A stretch of DNA of 39,811 bases, taken from the NCBI GenBank assembly GCA_001986395.2, contig MQVO02000090.1:1-39811 (forward strand), in the 5' to 3' direction. Source of the DNA: Irpex lacteus. Its lineage: Eukaryota; Basidiomycota; Agaricomycetes; Polyporales; Irpicaceae. Below, piece by piece: positions 23,998-33,750 of the stretch; within the stretch, counting starts at the first letter, position 1; each line of letters starts with the position of its first letter. The translations under genes and the position numbers were made by a program. The notes below the pieces were generated by a model. The model did not search any database. It had not been told where the DNA came from and was given only the letters and a program-made list of their open reading frames with translations.

Positions 23998-25684
23998 CCG
24001 AGCGATTGAGGATAGTCCGCAAAGTTGCTGTCCGAATCTGCGCGAGTATGACATACAATGCTTATGTACCAACGAGCTTCGTTAGACTCTAGTAAACAAG
24101 CTACCATAAGTGCTATGAAATGGTATACCTCTTATATTACAGAGATGGCACGTCTGTAACACTTTCTACTTACTTCGTTACTTCAAGCTAGCGTCTTATG
24201 CTGCCCGGACTGCCGGTCTTATATACCACTCCCCTCCAATAGCTATCCCACGGTTACCAGCTCTCTTCAGCCTTCGTATACGGTTCCGCAGCCAGAGTTT
24301 CAGCCACAGAGTGGCTCGTCGCAAATATCTGTCAAATAGCTCCACATCCTAGTAACCAGCTTCGACGCCTTTAGTGCAGTCACAAGGTCGACGTTCACGT
24401 AGGCATTATTAGGTTCCACCGCCACATATTGGCATTGGTGTGTGCTAACTACATAAGTATGTTCTCATTGCTCAGACACTTATCTAGGTTTTACCGCCAC
24501 TTGCCTCATATCGGAACTGATATATAGCACACACCGTGACGAGAGCGAGGGCATGGGCCACATTCATCTTCTCGAGTCTCCATCTCGGTCGTCGTTCCCC
24601 GTCTCCGGTCACTGTGGTCAGTGCGAAGCAAGCGGGGTCACATTGAGACTCCTCTTCCAGCCATGAGCAACACCGGATTGACGTCTGCTGCTGCTTTGAT
24701 TGGAAGAGCGAGCCTGAGTTCTATGGAAGACCTCATTTTAGGCTCGAAGCCGGTATTTCCACGGTGCGTGAGCTTCTGTATGCTGGAGTAATCAACCCTG
24801 CTCTAACTGCGGCTGCCTCATATCCTGCAAGCAGCAAGCGTCTCAAACCGAAGAACATCTCCCATATGGCCTGACTTCTGCTCAACAAGACACTGAGCCA
24901 AAACCGTAACTCCGTGAGCCCTCAATCTGAGTGATAGGGACAGAGGTTAGATACTTACTGTGTTCAAGTTGGTGCCACCGCCACCGACGGACGGGACTCT
25001 GGCTTCAACTGGCAAGTTGGATTCTCAAAGTGTTAGATTTTCACATTCACTAAAACGTGCACTAGCAGAACAGCCCGCGCCGTCGGGCAACATGGCATGG
25101 TCAGCCTACAGATGTGGACCGCCGGAGGATTCCCGAAGCAAACTCGCACAGTAGAGCCATATCGATGATACGATAGAGCACATTGTCTCTTTGTCCAGGT
25201 CACCATGTGCTCATGGTATGTAGCATCCCTATCTGCGGTGTAGCATACCTATTCGCATCCGGTTCGAGGCCTCACACCTGGCACAAATACCTTGGCTATG
25301 TAGTACGGCGCCAGCTTCGATCATTGTCACTTCGGGATAGGTGTGATCAGCGTAGTAAATAAGAGTTCTCAGAAGTAATATGGGACGAAAGCTTACAGAT
25401 AGATGTGTATATCGACGTCTGAAACCCTGATCACCTTTTCTTACTTCTTGAATCCAAGCGAAGCGCTATCGGTCTTGTATGTGTGCTAGTACTCGACGCA
25501 CCAAATGGCTTAGGAAGCGGTCTTCAAAACTCCTACCGCTGTCAATGACATCGCGCCTGATGCTGGGATGTTTATGAGGAGGAATCCTGCTATCGTTGGC
25601 AAAGAATACAATATTCATTCAGGAGTACCGCCAGACCGACAGCATTACCTGACCATGGACAAGAGTTACAACAGTCATAGAACC
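23998..25684. other. Intergenic, no recognisable gene
   Basis: About 1.7 kb without a supported gene. Both strands near 24650-24870 contain open, plausible-looking frames that overlap each other in antisense, and neither has a recognisable domain. The end of this segment contains the 3' untranslated region of the thaumatin-like gene. Confidence 0.45.
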
Positions 25685-27220
25685 TCATTGCAGACATGCG
25701 AGTAGCAAAACAAACGCCGATAGCACCCAAGGAAGGTAGGATATCCGTAGACGGACCTGTGCATTCTGAACAGGCGTAATAGATGGAGTTATTGAAGCTG
25801 AGGTATTGGTTAAGTTGAGAGGCGTGCTAGTCGTATCAGGTACTATGGGTTTGTTGAGTGAAGTCCACGAGAAGACACAGTATACACTTTCGAGATTACT
25901 CACAAGCCGTTGCAGATGCCGTCGCGTTAGTACTGACAGAACCAGACGATGCGGCAGAAGCCACTGCTTGAGTACCATTGGCAGCTCTGTCTCGACCAAT
26001 GAGCATTTGTAACGCGATGTAGTAGTGTTATGATGCTCACGGGCAGAATGTCAGGGTGTAATCCGTATTCAAACCGGAGTCACAGGTCCATAATGCGGTA
26101 TTGGAGGATTCGTCGAAAGCGTAAGCGTATGCGTTGGGACAATTGCCCTCTGCACGTTGGGTATTAGCTATCATAACTTTCCGCCCCTTTCGTGTAGCTC
26201 ACTGAAGAAGTCGTAGAACTGCACGCCAGAAGGTGGGCATGTTGCCGCTGTGTCATGACTGCCAGAGCAGCAATTAGCAGAATCAGCTAAGAGAGACGGT
26301 CAGCCTCAAGGGTTTCTTGCATCGTTAGAAAACGTACTCGGATTGCCATCCAAGTTAGCGAAGCAGGCCGATTTACACCCTACGGGGAACCCGGTGGAGT
26401 CGAACGGCCCTTGAATCTGCTGTGGACCTGTTCATCCAATCAGTTTGTGAGCCGCCCAGTGGTGATGTATCGCACATACAGATTGGGCCAAGATCGACAG
26501 GGCAACTTGCCACAGGGCAGCTCGCGTTCGGCGTTATGCTCATGGGCAAATCGTAGCCATCTACCAGCGAGACTAATAAAACACAAGCACATATTTGAGA
26601 TGGAGGGTCACACAACACCGGAGGTTAGCATACCGTCATAGAAATCTCTGTTCCCATCTCCCTGTAAGGTCCATTCTGCCACGGTTGCTGGAGGAACGCC
26701 TGTCCCTGTGGTAGGGTCACACAGCAATCCTCCGTTGCACCAACCTGTGAGACAAGTCGGCCCAGCAGTAATCGTGAAGTCGCAGTCTCGGCGTCCCTAC
26801 ACAAGTGGTCTTAAGGATGAATGATTGATGCTAGAGCAACGTGTAAGGTCGACGCACCCATATCCGCCCAGCCTTCCAGTTATCGGGCACGCCGAAACTT
26901 ACTGAGGTCCCAGGCTGCGCTTCCCACCCTGTTGGAAAATCCGGCTTTGCTGTTCCAGCCGACATGTCGGTGTACATCTACGGCCGTTGCGATACATTCA
27001 ACACGATCAAGCATGACCGCCACTAGAAGCAATACTTACGGCCGGCCTTCAAAACAACGTAAATCCAGTGCATTCTCGAGCACATTCATAGGACGTACCA
27101 TATCGTGAAAGGGCACGCGTTGACCACGGTGAACTGTCTCCCATACACTGCGCGGTCATTGCCCGCCATTAACGCTGATAAGATTCCCAGTAATTGCCAT
27201 GACGTCCGGAAGTTACGCAT
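25685..27220 (-). CDS. Thaumatin-like protein, 16 cysteines, probable GPI-anchored form
   Basis: Thaumatin-like (GH64-TLP superfamily) proteins are secreted and often bind or cleave beta-1,3-glucan. The ATG at 27220 opens a signal peptide (MRNFRTSWQLLGILSALMAG). Ten exons join in phase through family hallmarks: VVNACPFTIWPA, GRIWGRRDCDF, CNGGLLCDP, a TLQGDGNRDFYDVSLVDGYDLP segment, and a TDYTLTFCP end. Sixteen cysteines are present, the canonical number. Exon 2 is only 7 nt (27040-27046), between introns 27047-27098 and 26978-27039. After FCP, splicing of 25987-26040 continues into a Ser/Thr/Ala-rich linker and a hydrophobic tail (WVLSAFVLLLACLQ), typical of a GPI signal; total about 342 residues. 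If that intron is retained, a TGA follows FCP immediately and the protein is soluble. No frameshift. Neighbouring genes also encode secreted proteins. Confidence 0.9.
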
Positions 27221-27828
27221 ATCGAATGCACTCGTGAGTAATCCAGCTTCAGTCCGTTGAACGTTCCCTCAGCAACGGTTTGTGGTAGCCAGATGCCGTA
27301 CGAGTCGCGGCGAGTGTTGTCCTTTGCGGCTGAAGGTGACGGTAGAGAAAAGAGGTGGTCAAGAGGTCCGCAGCATCCTCCCAAGAGTAAATTTGGACTC
27401 CAACCACGCCCAAGAATACTTGTGCGACTTTTGCCAAGTTGCGTGGGTTGTGGCGCTCCAACAACTCGAGGCAGAAATGCATCCGGTTCGAGCATTGTGG
27501 CGGCCACGTGAGATCCTCGTGTTTTCGCCGATCAGGGTGATTCCTGGGTGATGCGTACGGAAGGCGGGGTTGTCTCACCGGAACGTTTCACCAGGTTTCA
27601 GAGCAACAACTCGGTCGGCGGACAGCTGGCCATTGAAAATGTCGATGAAGTACAACGGCGAATGGCTATGCACTACAAAATAGTTGCTTTACTGCTAACT
27701 TGAATGAAAACCGTATGTACCAGCAACAAAACGTTGGCTGACTTCTTTGCAATTCGGGATCTGGGCTCGACTAAGCGAGGGTGACAGATCGCAGAATCAT
27801 CACGCCGGTGGAGCTCTCACTGGCGAAG
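27221..27828. other. Region between divergent thaumatin-like and RlpA-like genes
   Basis: The 0.6 kb should hold the thaumatin-like promoter. Minus-strand open stretches at about 27575-27675 (after TTTTGTAG, before GTGAGAC) and 27249-27540 look exon-like, but no family is recognised and the joining intron would be only 35 nt. They are not called as a gene. Confidence 0.35.
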
Positions 27829-27835
27829 TATAAAA
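27829..27835 (+). promoter_or_regulatory. TATA box of RlpA-like gene
   Basis: TATAAAA lies 118 nt before the ATG at 27953, with a CT-rich leader (27890-27950) between them. Confidence 0.65.
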
Positions 27836-27952
27836 ACGCGGCTTGCCCTGAACATTTCTACGGTCGTTCTCGGATACGTTCGCTCTCTGAGAAACCTCTC
27901 TCTTATCCTCACATTCATTTAAACACCACACTCATTTCAAAACCCCCTCAGA

Positions 27953-28532
27953 ATGGCACGCATCAGTCACGCAGGAGCTGCTCTTTCCATTGCAATTTCT
28001 CTGCTACTTTTCGCGCTCGTGTCACACGCCGCAGTCATCGCTGGCCATGCAAATGTCCCCGCAAAGCGACACGCAGTCCCCGCTCAGCTCAACATCGCGA
28101 ACGCGACCGAGCACGAGCTGACTAAGCGCTACACAGTCAACAAGTCCAAGTGGACTTATTACGAGACAGGGAAGGGAGCTTGTGGAGGTACCAACAAAGA
28201 TAGCGACTGGGTATGTGCACCTTTTGAAGTATGCGATGTAGTTCTGACTTCTAGCCTGCGAAATAGATTGTCGCCATCGACTCCGGTCGTTTCGATAGCG
28301 GTAACTGGTGCTGGAAAACCATCGAGCTCTTCTACAATGGCAAGAGTGCCAAAGCTCAAGTGGTTGATAGAGTACGTCTATGTTCGGACTCTTGTAAAAT
28401 GACATCATTAAATTAAACCGTTTTATCTAGTGCCCAGGCTGCGGCGACGGAAACCTTGATCTCAGCCCCGGTCTCTTCCAGTATTTCGACTCCTTGGACA
28501 AGGGTGTCTTATACGGCGCGTACAACGCGTGA
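27953..28532 (+). CDS. Secreted double-psi beta-barrel (RlpA-like) protein
   Basis: Three exons (27953-28210, 28267-28371, 28431-28532) encode 154 residues. The N-terminus has a signal peptide with hydrophobic core SIAISLLLFALVSHA. A propeptide-like stretch ends in KR (ELTKR), a likely Kex2 site. The rest is a double-psi beta-barrel domain of about 90 residues with the family markers GKGACGG, VVDRCPGCGDGNLDLS and the terminal GVLYGAYNA. Such small fungal proteins resemble the expansin and RlpA barrel without a cellulose-binding module; some, including one described from Rhizoctonia solani, act as secreted effectors. The introns are 56 and 59 nt and have standard borders. The barrel's conserved Asp and Cys pair are present. 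The exact ligand cannot be told from sequence. Confidence 0.9.
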
Positions 28533-29003
28533 TCTATGATGTTGATCTACTGCTATATATTATGCTCTGCTTGGCTCATTTATCCGTGTTGTTGCAATAC
28601 CCGATAGTCCTCATATGCAAATGAGGTACCCCACGCTCCTTTGGTTGTCAGTTTCCCTGCCTTCCGTAGTTTATACCCATCTTAATCCCGTCGCTGTAGC
28701 TGCTATCACGAGTTCACGTGTTCTATACCACAGATCGCGCCCTGTTCATTTACACTGTATCCCCGTGCATTGCGCATCATGCCCTCGGGTTGTTGGCGCA
28801 GTCGCACTCAAATTTAACTTAATCATAATCGCTGCTCGTTTTCATTTACCGATCTCGACTGTTTGCCATCCTCTCTAGCTAGTGAGCATGTTATATGGCA
28901 CCAGTCCTCTGAGATTGATGCACAATGATTTTATTTACGAGCCTTCCATGACGGACGAAGTATACACTACATCGGAAATTTGCATGCGACAGTTCTCCAT
29001 TTT
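28533..29003. other. Convergent spacer between RlpA-like and LysM genes
   Basis: It should carry the 3' untranslated regions of both flanking genes. No other feature was seen. Confidence 0.5.
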
Positions 29004-29756
29004 TCACTGGCAAAGACCTTCACCCCAGTGCCCCTCGCATCCATCCTCACTGACGCAGTACTGCACATATAAGTAGTATGTTGTCAGACAGTGTCATACA
29101 CGTGCGCAGAACGTGACACTCTTACCGGTCCTCCGATGACCAGGTTGTCGCACTTATCGTCAACGTTGTCGTTCATCTGAACGAACTGAGCGACGCTCGT
29201 GACGTTGGTGGTTGGTTTGAGCAGGTAGTTGCAGGTAGTCTCAGTGGCCGTTGCATTGAGAGTACAGACAGGAGTAAATTCTGCATAATTAAGGCCAAAA
29301 TCCGTCAGATTAGATCACAAGGACTGGGTCATGTAGCAAGCAATGGTAATGACGTACGTCTCAGACAGACTACCTCTTGATTAATCGGTGCATTGCCTGG
29401 GGAATAAAAAATCGGCATATGAGCGAGGATTTTTATCATCGAAGCATAGAACATACATGTGATGCCGGGATTGTATTCCTCGATCGTGGACACAGGTACG
29501 GCAGACCAGGCGGTAATATCTTGGCAGCTCTCAGTTGATCTAACTAGGCCTTGAAAACATGCCCATGAATCTGATGGAAGCCTTGCTTACTTTGGTCGAT
29601 ACGTCTCTTTGAAACAGTGAGTAGCAAGTTATGACGTAGATCTCACTGACACGCACCAACACATTGGACACGAGGTCCCCAAGCCTGAACAAGGCTGGTA
29701 GCACAAGCAACCGTAACGGCAAGCGATGCGACTTTGGCCAAAGATATCATCGCCAT
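29004..29756 (-). CDS. Secreted protein with two LysM domains
   Basis: LysM domains bind chitin or related N-acetylglucosamine polymers; secreted fungal LysM proteins protect hyphae or mask chitin from plant immunity. The gene has five exons with introns near 29544-29656, 29397-29456, 29281-29357 and 29061-29125, giving about 145 residues. The signal peptide (MAMISLAKVASLAVTVACA, ending near SLVQA) precedes LysM 1, which contains ESCQDITAW, EEYNPGITCN and VVCL. LysM 2 contains ETTCNYLL, VAQFVQMND and a CDNLVIGGPYCV end. A short Cys-containing tail (EDGCEGHWGEGLCQ) follows. The acceptor of intron 1 is uncertain: either of two AGs six bases apart keeps the frame, adding or dropping two residues (QCVV or QCVGLV before RSTESC). 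The reading frame is otherwise intact. It lies in a row of secreted-protein genes. Confidence 0.85.
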
Positions 29757-29803
29757 GATCTAGAGATCGGTGAAAGTATCAAAGACGGTCAACTGACATG
29801 TGC

Positions 29804-29810
29804 CTTTATA
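29804..29810 (-). promoter_or_regulatory. TATA box of LysM gene
   Basis: On the minus strand TATAAAG lies about 48 nt before the ATG at 29756. Confidence 0.6.
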
Positions 29811-32045
29811 CCACTTCCAATCCAACCTCCGGAGAATCAAAGGTTGTCGTGTCCAACGTGGCTCGTCATCTATAAACACAAGTCACCGCATGATCACCAT
29901 CCATTGAGCATAAGAATCACCAATGCAGTGACCTGTCAAAGCGGCATACTGCCGCTTCCGAGATTTATTCGACTGCAGATACTTGTGCGTTGTCCGAAGA
30001 ACACCGTGATCAACCGCCCTTAAGGCAGGTCCGCATTGAATTACAGCCTGTAAGCTCGAGTGAGTTATGCTTTCCTGTGCGATCTGGACTCTTTGGCAGA
30101 CAAACAGGAGAACGTACCTGATTCACATGATTACCTATCAATACCTAGAGAACCAATGGCCACCGTGACGTTTTATATCCATACTCGGGGTGGAATGCGT
30201 ACCTCTAAGTACTGCAAGAGAATCGGAGCGCTCAGTTCTTGGGAGGGTGTGACACCCATCTCCCAAGCGCATTGACAATCTCGATACCAAGCTTGAACAG
30301 TTCTCTGTGGAACTATACGCACATATATTCCCTCATTCGAGCTTGGCCCTTACAGACTTGTCTCGGTGGATCAAGTACCGGATTGAAGCATACGGATTTA
30401 TAAGTACCGTCACAATGGGCTTCCGTGAAATTCACCGTGATTTAATTATATGGCGCAGTGACCTATCTCAATACATAGCTAACAAATTATCAGTCATTGT
30501 GCGTCACCGTATAACTATCAGTCAATGGTCTTACAATGATAAACGGCCTAGGGAGTGGTATATCTGCCAGGGTCACCGTGGCTGCTTTGTCGTATGTCAG
30601 ATTCTGTTGCACATGATCAGAATCTGTATGCTTATGCGGTGCTGCTTGTACCCATGGTAATATCCAAGCTTTAAGGCGCGGTGCCAGTGGTCGACATCAT
30701 GCGGAACTCACTTCAACTTGAAGTTCAAGTTGGTTCAAGTTCAAAGTGCCTCGCGATCGTGGGATCCGGAACGTCGGAGTTGAATTTGCCGAGCGGCAAC
30801 AGCCACGAAACACCGACGCCTGCGTCTCGTGCCTTCGAATTCAAAGCACTTTCTATCACATCTATTGTCTCCAATTCGCGTGTGTCGAGTACATATATGT
30901 TAGAACAGTGCGAAAAGGAAAGACCTCCCAACCTAAAGATGGGTAGTCTTGATATGAATGCAGAGGCAGGTTCACGAGCCTGCCATGGTGCGTCTTTACT
31001 TCAGATATCTTTGCAGACCATAACTGACTGAATAGCTCACTTCACGACTCTGTAGATTTGCATTCGATCTTTACAGCACTAACGCTATTTAGGACCTAGC
31101 CATCGAGCACATAGGTCCGAGTCAGGCTCGGTAGTTCTTCTACCTCCCATACGTATGCCACTATTCTTCGGTTAGAAGCCTGTCTAGAACATGCTTCCTG
31201 CGCCCTACACCACCAAAACACCAGGCCGTCTTCTTCGAAGCTCCTTGCGTGTCTCTAGTAGCATTGAGCTCATGCTGTTCAGAGCGATCATGGTTGCAAA
31301 CAAGTCGCATACGATAATGGCAATGGCCGATCTCGCACCCCTTATTACAGCGAGATTTGTCACCTGTCATTCGTGAGCTGTGTACTTCGTCCCAACAGAA
31401 CTACTGGAACTGTAGCATGGTCGCTTGCTACCACCTACGTTCGTAGCTACGATACAAACATCTTTGCGGAGGTGAGTACCTGCTTAGTGCTGGTTTCAAG
31501 GGCACTTATGGATCTTTGATGTGTCAATACTTAATAATTGACACTAGGCGTTGATCAATTATGCCCGAGACAAGATGCACTAGGCTACTACTGTATGGCC
31601 TATATCATCTGAAATCTGGACAGGTGTTGCTGTTACCAGTCCCAACGCTAGCACTGTAATATGCGGTGCGGGTGAGTATAGCCTCGACATTTGCAGTATG
31701 CGTCAAGATGCCTTTCATGGAGTAAGCTCTGTGCTTGTTTCCTCTGTTGTTTTGATGTCCTCACGCGTACATTATTGCCACAGTATCGGCTGTGACCACT
31801 CTGCATCAACATTGGCGCGATAGGCAGAGATGTTGAGATGCATCATGCATGCCATCTTTCATCGCCTCCGCCTGGGACGAAGACCTTTATAGCAGATATA
31901 TAATCAAGTAGGGGTGTTCATACGCCGTGGTTAACTCGCAGGCTTTTCTCCCCGTATATTACAGCTCCGGGTACATCAACGCATCCTTGGATTCTGTTTA
32001 CACCATCCTACTTTGGACAACTCCGCCAACTGCCACTTCAGTATT
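29811..32045. other. Intergenic, no recognisable gene
   Basis: The 2.2 kb include an AT-leaning 117-codon plus-strand frame at 30307-30660 without recognisable features, not called. Near 30710-30748 there is a patch of TTCAA/TTGAA repeats forming an imperfect inverted repeat (CACTTCAACTTGAAGTTCAA and so on). The last 150 bases contain the likely leader of the MARVEL-like gene, with a TATA-like TATATAAT near 31895. Confidence 0.45.
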
Positions 32046-32866
32046 ATGTCAACACCGTCGTGGGTTCGTACTCTGCACACCACACGCACGGTAGTATTAG
32101 GTACGTACTGGATGGTAGATGAAGCAATGAGGTTACTAATGGTGTTTATATGGATCAGGCTCTCTGCTCGTGTTCTCAGCTATAGGCCTAGCTACTAGCG
32201 CAGCGTATCTGTCATTTCTCGAATTCATAACAGAGCAAGCGAGGGTCCCGCAAGCTCCTGCTGAATTTGCTGTGGCTATACCCGTGGTTACATTGGTCCT
32301 TATCGTCCCAATGTCAGTGCAAATCTCCCAACGACGGCCTGTACCCGCGAAATACTGATACCCGTTGGCAGATTCATAGTTGACTTCGTCCTGAGAGGCG
32401 CTTTTACTTCCATGATTGTCGTCGAGCTTCCCGTCCTCGGTACGCTGATTTACACTAACCCCTCCTCAAAAACCTCTCATTTGTCGTTAAGGACTATTGT
32501 CTGCGTTGTGGCTTGTGGACGCGGCGTGGTCGTCCTCTCTCCTTTCGCAGCTTCAGCCCACTTGTGGTATGAGGCCTGGCAGATATCTAATCCAAGCGCA
32601 GGTTGATCTGATACATCAAGTCTGCACATACACGAAACTTACAGTCGCTTTTGGCTGGCTGACCTGGATCCTTCGTATGTATATCCCACCTCAGGTATGC
32701 GATGGCTTCTGATAATGTCGTAGTGCTCGCATACTTCCCAACGCTCCTTACGGTGTCCATCATCGGTTCTCGGAAGGGAGCATCCGTGTGGAAGTTGAGT
32801 GTCCGCAACTGTGACTTTGGATACGGGAGTTCTTCGCCGCCAGCGAACAAGCTGGGGGCGTACTAG
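32046..32866 (+). CDS. MARVEL-like four-helix membrane protein
   Basis: Five exons (32046-32100, 32159-32312, 32372-32439, 32492-32674, 32724-32866) join in phase to give 200 residues. Four hydrophobic helices are visible: GSLLVFSAIGLATSAAYLSF, FAVAIPVVTLVLIVPIFIV, a third around MIVVELPVLGLLSALWLVDAAW, and a fourth around VAFGWLTWILLLAYFPTL. A cysteine-containing loop lies between helices 3 and 4 (QPTCG and HQVC), and a short polar cytosolic tail ends KLGAY. This layout, with VDFVLRGAFTSM between helices 2 and 3 and the WL.WI motif in helix 4, resembles fungal MARVEL-domain proteins, which associate with plasma-membrane domains and vesicle traffic. The family call is by pattern only; an unrelated tetraspan protein is possible. 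Confidence 0.65.
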
Positions 32867-33750
32867 GAGGAGCGGTGCAGAGGCTGTGTACTGCGGCTGT
32901 TGAAACCAGTACATTGTTAGGGAAGGAAAGGGTCGCTGACGTAACGATGTAGGTTTGTCCTTGATATTGTACTGGATGAAAGATCTAACTCGAAAGATGC
33001 AGACAAAGTCTTAGAGCATCTTGGATAATGATGTTAGCAGCCAATGATGCATCTACGACTATCACATATACCGTGTGATGACACTCCAGCGGTCTGACTA
33101 TACGATACCAGAGAATCTATTTCGCGGCGCCTGATCAAGACTGCAGAATGAGCTGCATAAATCGCGATGAACGAACTTCCGAGTAAGTATTTCGATGTAT
33201 AGCTTCCTGATTTCCGCCTCACACACCTTTCTCTAGTTAGATTCAAATTTCATATGATGGAGCCATGATGTTGTATTATTTTGGTTGTACACAGTGAGCG
33301 TATTATCTTGTATCATACAACAGACAGACAGTTGAACCTCTGGTGAAGATATTTATTTGTACTCCCGAACGCTGAGTATGGATTCGTCGCAAATTCGTCC
33401 TAATCGCCCACAAGCCCCGGACACCAGGCTCCGAGGGGTCAGCGCATGACCTGGTCATCCTCGCTCAACGATCACCGTCTCATCGTGCATGTTCTACAGA
33501 ACTATTCTGAAGGAGTCCCAAATTCAATTAAACCTCATCACGGGTCACGAGATTTTACTTTAGGATCGTTAACGGAAGCCTTGTGGTCGACTTCTCGAAA
33601 CACTCACATATCATCCGGATCTTGGCGGCCCGCGCTCATACATAGATGACGATGCAGGAAGAGTGACCGCATACGTACATGCAGTACTTATATCCAACCT
33701 CAACCAACGATGCAGCTTAGTAAGTCGCGACCTATCTTCCTCAGTGCAGC
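32867..33750. other. Intergenic, promoter side of the six-hairpin glycosidase gene
   Basis: No gene recognised. A TATA-like CTTATATCC at about 33687-33695 lies about 60 nt before the ATG at 33751. Confidence 0.45.

Noticed and set aside
24650..24875. Plausible-looking frames on both strands, one with a CCC run reminiscent of the secreted paralogues
   Set aside because: The sense and antisense frames look equally protein-like, there is no signal peptide, and the cysteine order does not match the paralogues. It also shows how easily chance frames look convincing in this DNA.
27249..27675. Exon-like minus-strand segments upstream of the thaumatin-like gene
   Set aside because: No domain was recognised, the segments lie in different frames, and the joining intron would be only 35 nt. 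They also occupy what should be promoter sequence.
30307..30660. Plus-strand frame of 117 codons
   Set aside because: AT-leaning, with no signal peptide, motif, intron or promoter signal, and unrelated to flanking genes.
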